Source of the DNA: Chloroflexota bacterium
GTDB lineage: Bacteria; Chloroflexota; Limnocylindria; Limnocylindrales; CSP1-4
Reading direction: 5' to 3'
Assembly (NCBI GenBank): GCA_004297395.1
Contig: SCUO01000093.1
Location: forward strand, 186,001-250,000
Length of the DNA stretch: 64,000 bases
The notes beneath the pieces were generated by a model. It was not told the origin of the DNA and did not search any database. It saw only the letters and a list, made by a program, of their open reading frames with translations. Positions within the stretch are counted from its first letter, which is position 1; each line of letters begins with the position of its first letter. Positions 1 through 7,798 of the stretch are shown piece by piece. A program made the translations under genes and the position numbers.

Positions 1-656
1 ACGTGGCCCTCGCCCAGGTTGCGGTCGGCCACGATCCGCGCCAGCGCCCCGAGCCGGTCCAGCCCGTCGCCCGACCACGCCGACCCGTCCACCACCAGGC
101 GATCCGACATCTCGAGGAGCTCCAGCGCCGCCGGGGCGGCCAGGGGCGGGTCGCCTGGCCACCACAGCGTCACCGGCAGGTCGTGGATGAGGAGCGGCGC
201 GACGATCGCCGAGAGGTGTCGTCCGCACTCACCGCCGGCCGACAGGGCGATGAGCTCGGCGCAGGTCTCGGCCGCGTCGGCCCGGGGCAGGACGCAATGG
301 GCCTGGATCCGGGCATCCACCCACGACGGGCCGTCGGGATCGACGCTCGAGACGATCAGGGTCCGCGACGGGTGCCGCCCGGCGAGCATCTGGATCACGG
401 CCGCGGCGTGCTCGCCGATCTCGGGCCGCCGGGCGATGACCACCAGGTTCATCACGCTCGTCCGGGCGGCGACGTGGCGCTCCGGCTCGCCGTGCTCGCC
501 CTCGGTCGTGAGGGGCGCCTGGGCCCAGATCCTGGCCAGCTCGGCCTCGATCCCGTCGATCGTGCTGGTCCGCGACGACCAGCGCAGGATCGGCTGGCCC
601 ACCATCGGCGTGGTGGCGAGCGCGCCATTCGAAGCCGTCGGGGCCGGGCCGGTCAT
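1..656 (-). CDS. opcA: OpcA, glucose-6-phosphate dehydrogenase assembly protein (C-terminus cut by window edge)
   Basis: The first 218 codons are visible on the minus strand and no stop is reached before base 1. OpcA promotes assembly and activity of glucose-6-phosphate dehydrogenase in actinobacteria and cyanobacteria. The visible part has the expected stretches: TSVMNLVVIARR near residue 65, SRTLIVSS near 95, LPVTLWWPGDPP near 170 and a segment around VVDGSAW near 195. The ATG at 656 begins 2 bases after the zwf stop, so both enzyme and assembly factor come from one transcript (gnd-zwf-opcA). No start alternative is needed. Family assignment rests on motifs and on the position beside zwf; the missing C-terminus cannot be judged. 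Confidence 0.88.
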   Translation of the reverse strand, partial: MTGPAPTASNGALATTPMVGQPILRWSSRTSTIDGIEAELARIWAQAPLTTEGEHGEPERHVAARTSVMNLVVIARRPEIGEHAAAVIQMLAGRHPSRTLIVSSVDPDGPSWVDARIQAHCVLPRADAAETCAELIALSAGGECGRHLSAIVAPLLIHDLPVTLWWPGDPPLAAPAALELLEMSDRLVVDGSAWSGDGLDRLGALARIVADRNLGEGH

Positions 657-658
657 CG

Positions 659-2278
659 TCAGATCCGTCGCCAGCGACGCCCGTCGCGCTCGATGAGCGC
701 CTCGGCAGCGTCCGGCCCCCACGTCCCGGCGGCGTAGTTCGGGAACTCCGGGGCCGGCGCGTCGAGCCACGACTCGACGATCGGGGTCGCTATGGACCAG
801 GCGGCCTCGACCTCGTCTGCCCGGGTGAAGAGCGAGGCGTCGCCGAGCATGACGTCGAGGATCAGGGTCTCGTAGGCATCGGGCGAATCGACGCTGAAGG
901 CCGAGCCGTAGGTGAAGTCCATCGTCACCGTCCGGATGTCGAGGCCCAGGCCCGGGACCTTCGAGCCGAAGCGCAGCAGGATCCCCTCGTCGGGCTGGAC
1001 CCGGATCGCGAGGAGGTTCGGCTCCGGATCCACGGCGGCGTCCCGGAACAGCCGATGCGGGACCTCCCGGAACTGGATCGCGATCTCGGTGGCTCGCTTC
1101 GGCAGGCGCTTGCCGGCCCGGAGGTAGAAGGGCACGCCGGACCAGCGCCAGTCGTCGATCTGGAAGCGGGCGGCCAGGAACGTCTCGGTCTCCGACAGCG
1201 GATCGACCTCGTGCTCCTCCCGGTAGCCCGCGACCGGCTGGGCCGAGACCCAGCCTGGCCCGTACTGGCCGCGGGCCACGTTGTGGGCGGCATCGGCCCG
1301 GGTCGGGACGGGGATGGCCCGCAGGACCTTGACCTTCTCGTCCCGCAGCGCGTCGGCCTCGAACGTCGCTGGCGGCTCCATGGCGACGAGCGTGAGGAGC
1401 TGGAGGAGGTGGTTCTGGACGACGTCGCGGGTCGCGCCGGTCTCCTCGTAGAACGAGCCCCGCTCCTCGACCCCGATCGATTCGGCCATCGTGATCTGCA
1501 CGTGGTCGACATAGCGGCGGTTCCAGAGCGGCTCGAAGATCCCGTTGCCGAACCGGAAGACCATCAGGTTGCGGACCGTCTCCTTGCCCAGGTAATGGTC
1601 GATTCGGTAGACCTGCGATTCGCGGAAGACCTTGCCGACCTCGCGATTGAGCCGCCGGGCCGAGTCGTAGTCGCGGCCGAACGGCTTCTCGATGACGATC
1701 CGGCGCCAGCCGCCGCCATGGACCTCGTGGTCCAGGCCGCAGCGGCCCAGCTGGCCCACGATGAGCGGGAAGGCGGACGGCTGGGTGGCGAGGTAGAAGA
1801 GCCGGTTGCCATGCGTCCCGTGCTCGCGGTCCATCTCGTCGAGTCGGGCCGTCAGGCGGTCGAAGGCCGCGTCGTCGGTGAAGTCGCCCTGGTGGTAGGC
1901 GATCCGGGCCAGGAACTGGCGGGCCTCCTCGGTCTCCAGCTTGACCCGACACCATTGCTCCAGCGACGCTCCGATCTCGGCCCGGAACGTCTCGTCGTCG
2001 TACGGCCGGCGACCGACCGCGACGAGCATCCAGTCCTGGGGCAGCAGGTTCGTCCGCCACAGCTGGGCCAGGGCCGGGAAGACCTTCCGGTGCGACAGGT
2101 CGCCGGTCGCCCCGAACAAAACCATGACATGGGGATCCGGGACGCGCTCCAGGCGGAGGCCCTCGCGGAGCGGATTGCCCTCCACGCGGGGGGCGTGGCG
2201 GCGCTTGCCGCTTCGCTCCAGGCGGAGCTCGCGAATCGTGCGGGGCGGGGTCCCGGGCGGGGCCGCGGTCCGGGTCAT
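659..2278 (-). CDS. zwf: Glucose-6-phosphate 1-dehydrogenase
   Basis: A 539-residue cytosolic enzyme that oxidises glucose 6-phosphate to 6-phosphogluconolactone with NAD(P)+, the entry step of the oxidative pentose phosphate pathway. The nucleotide-binding motif GATGDLSHRK lies near residue 55, the substrate motif RIDHYLGKE near residue 225 and IEKPFGRDYDSA near 197, all characteristic of the family. The first 45 residues are a basic, low-complexity extension ahead of the Rossmann fold, so a later start is possible. It sits 17 bases downstream of gnd and 2 bases upstream of opcA on the same strand, giving the operon order gnd-zwf-opcA. Confidence 0.97.
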   Translation of the reverse strand: MTRTAAPPGTPPRTIRELRLERSGKRRHAPRVEGNPLREGLRLERVPDPHVMVLFGATGDLSHRKVFPALAQLWRTNLLPQDWMLVAVGRRPYDDETFRAEIGASLEQWCRVKLETEEARQFLARIAYHQGDFTDDAAFDRLTARLDEMDREHGTHGNRLFYLATQPSAFPLIVGQLGRCGLDHEVHGGGWRRIVIEKPFGRDYDSARRLNREVGKVFRESQVYRIDHYLGKETVRNLMVFRFGNGIFEPLWNRRYVDHVQITMAESIGVEERGSFYEETGATRDVVQNHLLQLLTLVAMEPPATFEADALRDEKVKVLRAIPVPTRADAAHNVARGQYGPGWVSAQPVAGYREEHEVDPLSETETFLAARFQIDDWRWSGVPFYLRAGKRLPKRATEIAIQFREVPHRLFRDAAVDPEPNLLAIRVQPDEGILLRFGSKVPGLGLDIRTVTMDFTYGSAFSVDSPDAYETLILDVMLGDASLFTRADEVEAAWSIATPIVESWLDAPAPEFPNYAAGTWGPDAAEALIERDGRRWRRI

Positions 2279-2295
2279 GGGGCTGCGCGCCCGGC

Positions 2296-3195
2296 CTAGC
2301 TCGACTTCACCGCGTGGCCGCCGAACTCGTTCCGGAGCGCCGCGAGGACTTTCGCGCCGTACGAATCCTCCTGGCGGGATCGGAAGCGGGTCTGCAGCGC
2401 GATCGTGATGACCGGCGCCGGGACGTCGCGATCGATGGCCTCCTGGACGGTCCAGCGGCCCTCGCCCGAATCGGCGACCCAGCCCTTGAGGTGCTCGAGG
2501 TCCTGGCCCTGGCCGGCATACGCCCGGCCGAGCAGCTCGAGCAGCCAGGACCGGACGACCGAGCCGTGCATCCAGTTGTCGGCGATCGCGGCGAGATCGA
2601 GGTCGTAGTCCGAGGCATGGAGGATCTCGAAGCCCTCGGCGTAGGCCTGCATCATCCCGTACTCGATCCCGTTGTGGATCATCTTCACGTAGTGGCCGCC
2701 ACCGGGTCCGCCGGCGTGGATGTAGCCGCCCTCAGGGGCGAGGCTGTCGAAGACAGGCTGCAGCGGCCTGACGGCCTCGGGCTCGCCCCCGACCATCAGG
2801 CAGAAGCCGTTGGCCAGGCCCCAGATCCCGCCGGAGACGCCGGCATCGACGTACCGGACGCCCTTCGCCGCCAGCTCGCCGTGGCGACGGACGTCGTCGT
2901 GGAAATTGGAATTGCCGCCATCGACGATCGTGTCGCCGGGCTCCAGGTGCTCCATGAGCTCGCGGATCTGCGCCTCGGTCGCGTCACCGGCCGGGACCAT
3001 GATCCAGGCGACCCGCGGCTTCTCGAGCTTGGCGACGAGCTCCTCGATGGAGAAGGCCGGCTCGGCGCCCTCGGTCGCGATCTCGCGGGTCTTCTCGGGG
3101 CTCCGGTTGTAGGCCACGACCTGGTGGCCATCACGGAGCAGCCGGCGGACCATGTTGCCGCCCATCCGGCCGAGGCCGATGAACCCGATGCGCAT
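2296..3195 (-). CDS. gnd: 6-phosphogluconate dehydrogenase (decarboxylating), short form
   Basis: At 299 residues this is the short (about 300 aa) type of 6-phosphogluconate dehydrogenase, not the 470-residue enterobacterial form; short forms are often NAD+-preferring, but cofactor choice is not read here. It converts 6-phosphogluconate to ribulose 5-phosphate and CO2. Seen: N-terminal GLGRMGGNMVRRLL dinucleotide-binding loop, DGGNSNFHDD near residue 92, substrate-site GVSGGIWG near 119, and HNGIEYGMMQAYAEG near 173. A GGAGG ribosome-binding site lies 9 nt before the ATG at 3195, and a TAGACT -10-like hexamer lies at 3261-3256 (minus). First gene of the gnd-zwf-opcA operon; divergent from the dialkylglycine decarboxylase-like gene. 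Confidence 0.96.
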   Translation of the reverse strand: MRIGFIGLGRMGGNMVRRLLRDGHQVVAYNRSPEKTREIATEGAEPAFSIEELVAKLEKPRVAWIMVPAGDATEAQIRELMEHLEPGDTIVDGGNSNFHDDVRRHGELAAKGVRYVDAGVSGGIWGLANGFCLMVGGEPEAVRPLQPVFDSLAPEGGYIHAGGPGGGHYVKMIHNGIEYGMMQAYAEGFEILHASDYDLDLAAIADNWMHGSVVRSWLLELLGRAYAGQGQDLEHLKGWVADSGEGRWTVQEAIDRDVPAPVITIALQTRFRSRQEDSYGAKVLAALRNEFGGHAVKSS

Positions 3196-3347
3196 GTCGT
3201 GGGCCTCCGGTGGAGCTGGGTCTGGCCGCGGGTCGGGCCGAGGTTCCGCCCGCCCAGTCTACCGGGCGAGGTGGAGGCACCGGCGATGCGCATGGCGCGG
3301 GTCGGGCACTGCTACGCTGCCCGCGACGGCGTCCCGGGGAGGTGGTG

Positions 3348-4673
3348 GTGGCTCGCGATCCGCTCATGGAGCTGGCCGACCGGCACCTGATCCGCTACGT
3401 GCCGGGATTTGCCCCGTTCCTCGTGGAGCGAGCCCGGGGGAGCTGGGTCTGGGACCGGGACGGCAACCGCGTGCTCGACTTCACGAGCGGCCAGATCTGC
3501 AGCACGATCGGCCATAACCACCCGCGGATCGTCGAGGCGATCCGGAGCGCCTGCGACCGGGTCCTGCACCTGAACAGCTGGATGCTCTCCGAGGAGGTCG
3601 TCCGGCTGGCGGCGCGACTCGCCGAGCTGCTGCCCGCGCCGCTCTCGAAGGCGATCATCCTGAACACGGGCTCCGAGGCGAACGAGATCGCGATGCGCAT
3701 CGCGAAGCTCGCCACCGGCCGGTTCCGGGTTGCCGGGCTGGACCAGAGCTTCCACGGGCTCACGGCCGGCGCCGCGTCGGTGACCTGGTCGGTGGGCCGG
3801 TCCGGCTACGGCCCACAGCTGCCGGGGACCGTCATGATCCCGGCGCCGTACGCCTACCGCTGCCCGGTCAAGCAGCTGGACGGCGGCGTTCCGGGTTGCG
3901 ACCCGTGTGACAGGTCGTGCCTGGAGCGGGGGTTCGAAGCGCTCTTGGCGGATGGCGACGCCCCGCTGGCGGCCACGATCGCCGAGCCGGTCCTCTCCGC
4001 CGGCGGGGTGATCGACCCGCCGCCCGGCTACCTCGCGAGGCTCGCGGAGCTCACCCGGGCCAGCGGCGGCCTGCTCATCGTCGATGAGGCACAGACCGGC
4101 TTCGGGCGGCTCGGGACGATGTTCGGGTTCGAGCAGGACGGGATCGTGCCGGACATCGTCACCGTTTCCAAGACGCTCGGCGGCGGCCTGCCGATCGCGG
4201 CGACGATCATCAGCCCCGAGCTCGAGGAGGCGATCGTCGCCAGGGGCTTCGTCCACGTGACGAGCCATGTCAGCGATCCGCTCCCGGCAGCAGTCGGGCT
4301 GGCCGTCATCGACGTCGTGGTCGGCGAGCGGTTGCCCGAGCGCGCCGCGGCGATGGGAGCCCGGCTGCGGGCCGGGCTCGACGAGCTCGCGACGCGCCAT
4401 CCGCTGATCGGCGACGTGCGCGGCCGCGGGCTGCTGGTCGGGGTCGAGCTGGTCACGGACGGCGTCACCCGCGAGCCGGCCGACGACCTCGGCGCGCTCG
4501 CGACCGATGCGTGCCTCTCCCGCGGGCTGTCGATGAACATCGTCCGTCACGTGGGGGCGAACAGCGTCTGGCGGATCGCGCCGCCGCTCACCGTTTCGGA
4601 GGACGAGATCGACCTCGCCCTGTCGATCATGGACGACAGCCTCAGCGCAGTGGTCGCCTCGGCGGCGGTCTAG
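3348..4673 (+). CDS. Class-III PLP aminotransferase family, 2,2-dialkylglycine decarboxylase-like
   Basis: A PLP-dependent fold-type I enzyme of about 441 residues. The lysine that forms the internal aldimine is in SKTLGGGLPIAA and the cofactor-contacting aspartate in IVDEAQTGFGRLG. Several stretches resemble dialkylglycine decarboxylase closely: VLDFTSGQ near the N-terminus, THVSDPLPAAVGL, GLSMNIV and RIAPPLTVSEDEIDL at the C-terminus. That enzyme decarboxylates 2,2-dialkylglycines and transfers the amino group to pyruvate; the substrate here is inferred, and an omega-aminotransferase remains possible. A cysteine-rich segment (residues about 172-195) is shared by many class-III relatives. 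Start: GTG 3348 follows a GGGGAGG ribosome-binding site; ATG 3366 is the alternative. Single gene, convergent with pgi. Confidence 0.85.
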   Translation: MARDPLMELADRHLIRYVPGFAPFLVERARGSWVWDRDGNRVLDFTSGQICSTIGHNHPRIVEAIRSACDRVLHLNSWMLSEEVVRLAARLAELLPAPLSKAIILNTGSEANEIAMRIAKLATGRFRVAGLDQSFHGLTAGAASVTWSVGRSGYGPQLPGTVMIPAPYAYRCPVKQLDGGVPGCDPCDRSCLERGFEALLADGDAPLAATIAEPVLSAGGVIDPPPGYLARLAELTRASGGLLIVDEAQTGFGRLGTMFGFEQDGIVPDIVTVSKTLGGGLPIAATIISPELEEAIVARGFVHVTSHVSDPLPAAVGLAVIDVVVGERLPERAAAMGARLRAGLDELATRHPLIGDVRGRGLLVGVELVTDGVTREPADDLGALATDACLSRGLSMNIVRHVGANSVWRIAPPLTVSEDEIDLALSIMDDSLSAVVASAAV

Positions 4674-4718
4674 GCCCGACGCGGCAGTTCCTTGCAGCCG
4701 GGCCCCAGCTGCCCGTCG

Positions 4719-6446
4719 TCAGCCGCCGAGCGCTCTCGCGAAGGCGCGCTCGAGGGTGGCCAGGTCGGCCGCCGCGTCACGACCGAGCCGGAGCCTGAGC
4801 ACCGGCAGGCCGGCCGCGTGGAGCGCCTCGGCGTCGCCCTGGGCCTGGGCATCGATGAGCCGGCCGAAGGTGTAGGGCCAGCCGGTGATCTGGAGATCCT
4901 GGGTGTGCTCGGCGGTCAGCTGGAGGAACCAGCCGATCGGGGCGCCGCCCTTGTGCAGCTGGCCGGTGGAATGCAGGAAGCGGGGCCCGTAGCCAACGGT
5001 CGTCGCCCAGCCGGTCCGGTCCCGGACGAGCGCCCGCAGGCGCCGGAATGCCGCGTCCCGCTCCGTCGTCGGCGCGATGAACGCCTGGATCGCCACGTAC
5101 CGGCCGGGCTTCGCCCCCCGGATGCTCGCCCGAATGGCGTCGACCAGGGCGTCCTCGCCGAGCTCCTCGATCCAGATGACCTCAGGCCCCGCCTCCTCGG
5201 CGGCCCGCGCCGCGACGTCGGTGCCCTCGACGACGCCCACCGCCTCGGCCGCGAGGACGTTGCGGGTCCGGGCCTTGGCATCCTCGACGTTGGGCTGGTC
5301 GAAGGGGTCGATGCCCAGGACCGCCCCGGCGATCGCGGTCGCGACCTCCCAGCGCACGAACTCGGCGCCGATGTCCATCGGGTCGTCCAGGATGATCCTG
5401 ATGACCGGATGGCCGGCCGTCCCCAGGGCATCCATCCGCCCGCGGGAGGGATCCGGCTGGCCCGCCAGGCCGATCCCGACGAAGACACGATCGGTCCCGT
5501 AGGCCCCCGGATCGCCGAGTGGCTCGCCATCGACGGGCACGATCCCGACGCCGTGCTTGCCGGTCGACTCGGCGACCAGCTGCTCGGCCCAGGCCCCGAA
5601 GCCGGCGAGCGTCGGGTCGGCGATGAACGTCAGCTTGTCGCGCCCGGCCCGGGCGAGCTCGCCCAGGGCCAGGCCCAGGCGGAGCCCGGGGTTCTGGTCC
5701 GGGTTCGGCTCGCGGCAGGCGGCGAGCATCGTCGACGCCGAGGTCAGCAGGGCGTCGAGATCGAGGCCGATGAGCGAGGCCGGGACCAGCCCGACGTACG
5801 ACAGCGCCGAGTAGCGCCCGCCGATGTCGGGCGGGTTGAGGAACACCTCCCGGAGCTGATCGTGATGGGGGATGGCGGCGACGCTCCGCCCCGGATCCGT
5901 GATCGCGACGACGAACTCGCCCGGCTGCTGGTCAGACATCGCGGCCTCGAGGGCGGCATCGATCCGGGCCCAGGCGTCGGCCAGGAAGGCCAGCGGCTCG
6001 GTCGTCGTCCCGGACTTGGAGGCCACGATCCAGAGGGTCGACAGCGGGTCGAGGTCGTCGAGGAGCGCGTCGACGGCCTCGGGGTCCGTGGAATCGAGGA
6101 CCCGCAGGTCGAGGTAGCCCTCGGCTGTGCCGAAAGTCCGGTGGAGGACCTCCGGGGCCAGGCTGGAGCCGCCCATGCCCATGACGACCGCGGTCCTGAA
6201 CCCGGCCACCCGGATGCCGTCGCCGAAGCCCTCGAGGGCCGCGATCTGGTCGGTGAAGTGGGCTGGAGCGTCGAGCCAGCCGAGGCGGTCGGCGATCGCT
6301 GCCTGGACGATCGGGTCGTCGGTCCAGAGGCTCGGGTCGCGATCCATGAGCCGGCGCGCCCAGTCGTCGCGCCGGGCGTGCTCGATGACCGCGGCGAGGC
6401 GGGCCTCGTCGGCCGGGGCCAGGCGCAGCTCGAACGACGCGCTCAT
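4719..6446 (-). CDS. pgi: Glucose-6-phosphate isomerase (stand-alone form of the Tal-Pgi type)
   Basis: A 575-residue protein with SIS-type sugar isomerase domains. Diagnostic stretches are VVMGMGGSSLAPEVL near residue 88, SKSGTTTEP near 143 and NPPDIGGRYSALSYVG near 205. It interconverts glucose 6-phosphate and fructose 6-phosphate. In several actinobacteria and Chloroflexota this type is the C-terminal half of a bifunctional transaldolase-isomerase; here there is no transaldolase half, and a separate transaldolase lies at 25.7 kb. Start chosen at ATG 6446, because the open frame upstream is a shadow that runs antisense into the neighbouring gene. TAGACT on the minus strand (6504-6499) is a plausible -10. 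Sits between genes of the same pathway. Confidence 0.93.
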   Translation of the reverse strand: MSASFELRLAPADEARLAAVIEHARRDDWARRLMDRDPSLWTDDPIVQAAIADRLGWLDAPAHFTDQIAALEGFGDGIRVAGFRTAVVMGMGGSSLAPEVLHRTFGTAEGYLDLRVLDSTDPEAVDALLDDLDPLSTLWIVASKSGTTTEPLAFLADAWARIDAALEAAMSDQQPGEFVVAITDPGRSVAAIPHHDQLREVFLNPPDIGGRYSALSYVGLVPASLIGLDLDALLTSASTMLAACREPNPDQNPGLRLGLALGELARAGRDKLTFIADPTLAGFGAWAEQLVAESTGKHGVGIVPVDGEPLGDPGAYGTDRVFVGIGLAGQPDPSRGRMDALGTAGHPVIRIILDDPMDIGAEFVRWEVATAIAGAVLGIDPFDQPNVEDAKARTRNVLAAEAVGVVEGTDVAARAAEEAGPEVIWIEELGEDALVDAIRASIRGAKPGRYVAIQAFIAPTTERDAAFRRLRALVRDRTGWATTVGYGPRFLHSTGQLHKGGAPIGWFLQLTAEHTQDLQITGWPYTFGRLIDAQAQGDAEALHAAGLPVLRLRLGRDAAADLATLERAFARALGG

Positions 6447-6627
6447 CCGCGGAGCCCCGGAGCGGCGGCCAGCGAGCCAGCTCGATCCATCGCCGTCCAG
6501 TCTACGCGGGCTTGGCTGACGGGCCAGCCGGTCGGCCCGGACCGACGGTCCGATCGGCAGGCGAGGTTCGCGTCGCCGCTGGCTAGGCTGATCTCCAGCG
6601 CGTCCGAGCGAGGGAGGCAACCCGACG

Positions 6628-7266
6628 ATGACGATGCAGATGCCGCCGCCACCAGGCGAACGCCGGTCCGGGTATCCGGTCCGGGTGACGTTCGATCGAA
6701 ACCAGGAGATCAACCGACTGTGGGGCATTCCGTTCTTCGGACTGGCCCTGCGCTGGCTGCTCCTCATCCCGCACTTCCTGGTCCTGATGGTCCTCGGGAT
6801 CGTGAGCGGCCTCTCCATCCTCGTGACCTGGATTCCGGTCCTGTTCACCGGCCGGTTTCCCGAGTGGGCGCTCGACCTGTACGAGCTGACTTATCGCTGG
6901 TTCGTCCGGGTCTCGGCCTACTTCCTCCTCATGACCGACGTCTATCCGCCGTTCTCGGGCGATGCGCCGTACCCGGTCGACGTGACCATCGACGCTCCGC
7001 GCGAGATCAACCAGCTGTGGGGCATTCCATTCCTGGGGCTGTGGGTCCGGGGCCTGCTCACCATCCCGCAGGCCATCGTGCTCTTCTTCCTCGGCGTCGC
7101 CATCGGCTTCGCGATGCTCGTCACCTGGCTGCCGGTGCTCGTCAACGGCCGCTTCCCGCAGCTCGGCTACGACCTGTTCGGTGGCTACCTGCGGCTCTCG
7201 ACCCAGGTCTCGATCTGGACGCTCCTCGTGCCGGTGCCGTACCCGCCGTTCGTCCCGACCGAATAG
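6628..7266 (+). CDS. DUF4389 membrane protein with two tandem domains
   Basis: A 212-residue membrane protein made of two similar halves (about residues 18-108 and 117-205). Each half has a Y-P-V-x-V-T motif, an x-E-I-N-x-LWGIPF motif, two hydrophobic segments and a closing YPPF motif, which is the DUF4389 pattern. Function unknown; the family is an integral membrane family found in high-GC bacteria. Probably four transmembrane helices. A GGGAGG ribosome-binding site precedes the ATG by 10 nt and TAGGCT (6584-6589) is a possible -10. Monocistronic, divergent from pgi and convergent with rpiB. Confidence 0.85.
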   Translation: MTMQMPPPPGERRSGYPVRVTFDRNQEINRLWGIPFFGLALRWLLLIPHFLVLMVLGIVSGLSILVTWIPVLFTGRFPEWALDLYELTYRWFVRVSAYFLLMTDVYPPFSGDAPYPVDVTIDAPREINQLWGIPFLGLWVRGLLTIPQAIVLFFLGVAIGFAMLVTWLPVLVNGRFPQLGYDLFGGYLRLSTQVSIWTLLVPVPYPPFVPTE

Positions 7267-7283
7267 CCCGGACGCCTGCATCC

Positions 7284-7308
7284 GGCCGGCGCTCGGTCGC
7301 AGCCGGCC
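7284..7308. terminator. GC hairpin between convergent genes
   Basis: Perfect 7-bp arms GGCCGGC (7284-7290) and GCCGGCC (7302-7308) around an 11-nt loop, placed between the ends of the DUF4389 gene and rpiB. There is no T-tract on either side. Confidence 0.45.
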
Positions 7309-7311
7309 CGC

Positions 7312-7782
7312 CTACCCGGCGTCCTTGCCCTCGGACTCCATCGCCAGGACCTTGTCGAGACGGCGCCGATGGCGCGGCTCGCCTGAGAACGTCGCGGCCA
7401 GGAAGACCACGGCGCACTCGAAGGCCGGCTCGGGGCCGATGACCCGGGCGCCCAGGGTCAGGACGTTCATGTCGTCGTGCTCGACGCCCTGGTGGGCCGA
7501 GTAGGTGTCGTGGCAGACGGCGGCCCGGACGCCCCGGATCTTGTTGGCCGCCACGGACGCGCCGACGCCCGAGCCGCAGATGAGGATGCCGCGGTCGGCC
7601 GCGCCGTCGCGGATGGCGTGGCCAAGGCGGCGGGCGAAGTCCGGGTAGTCGTCGTTGGGGTCAGAGCCGTCGCCGCCGAGGTCGATGAGCTCGTGGCCCA
7701 ACGCGGCCGCGCCGCCGAGCCGGCGGAGGAGCTCCGCCTTCAGGCCCGCGCCGGCATGGTCGGCCGAAAACGCGACCCGCAT
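7312..7782 (-). CDS. rpiB: Ribose-5-phosphate isomerase B
   Basis: A 156-residue protein starting [11 protein letters not shown], with [14 protein letters not shown] near residue 77 (anion hole and phosphate loop; E. coli RpiB has the catalytic cysteine in this area) and the conserved [15 protein letters not shown] near 115. It interconverts ribulose 5-phosphate and ribose 5-phosphate. The ATG at 7782 starts 16 bases after the tkt stop on the same strand, so tkt and rpiB form an operon. Within the conserved [15 protein letters not shown] segment the histidines expected for ring opening are present. Length is normal for the LacAB/RpiB family. Confidence 0.95.
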   Translation of the reverse strand: MRVAFSADHAGAGLKAELLRRLGGAAALGHELIDLGGDGSDPNDDYPDFARRLGHAIRDGAADRGILICGSGVGASVAANKIRGVRAAVCHDTYSAHQGVEHDDMNVLTLGARVIGPEPAFECAVVFLAATFSGEPRHRRRLDKVLAMESEGKDAG

Positions 7783-7798
7783 CGTCCGGACCCTCCGC

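Noticed and set aside
3-737. Open frames on the plus strand opposite opcA
   Set aside because: Shadow of the minus-strand opcA gene, which has family motifs; the plus frames give Arg/Gly/Pro-rich protein without recognisable domains.
3859-3930. Cysteine-rich segment of the dialkylglycine decarboxylase-like enzyme as a metal-binding insertion
   Set aside because: Similar C-x-C/C-x3-C segments occur in many class-III aminotransferases, so it is not unusual.
4692-7442. 916-codon plus-strand frame across pgi and the DUF4389 gene
   Set aside because: A high-GC antisense and out-of-frame shadow of two clearly recognised genes.
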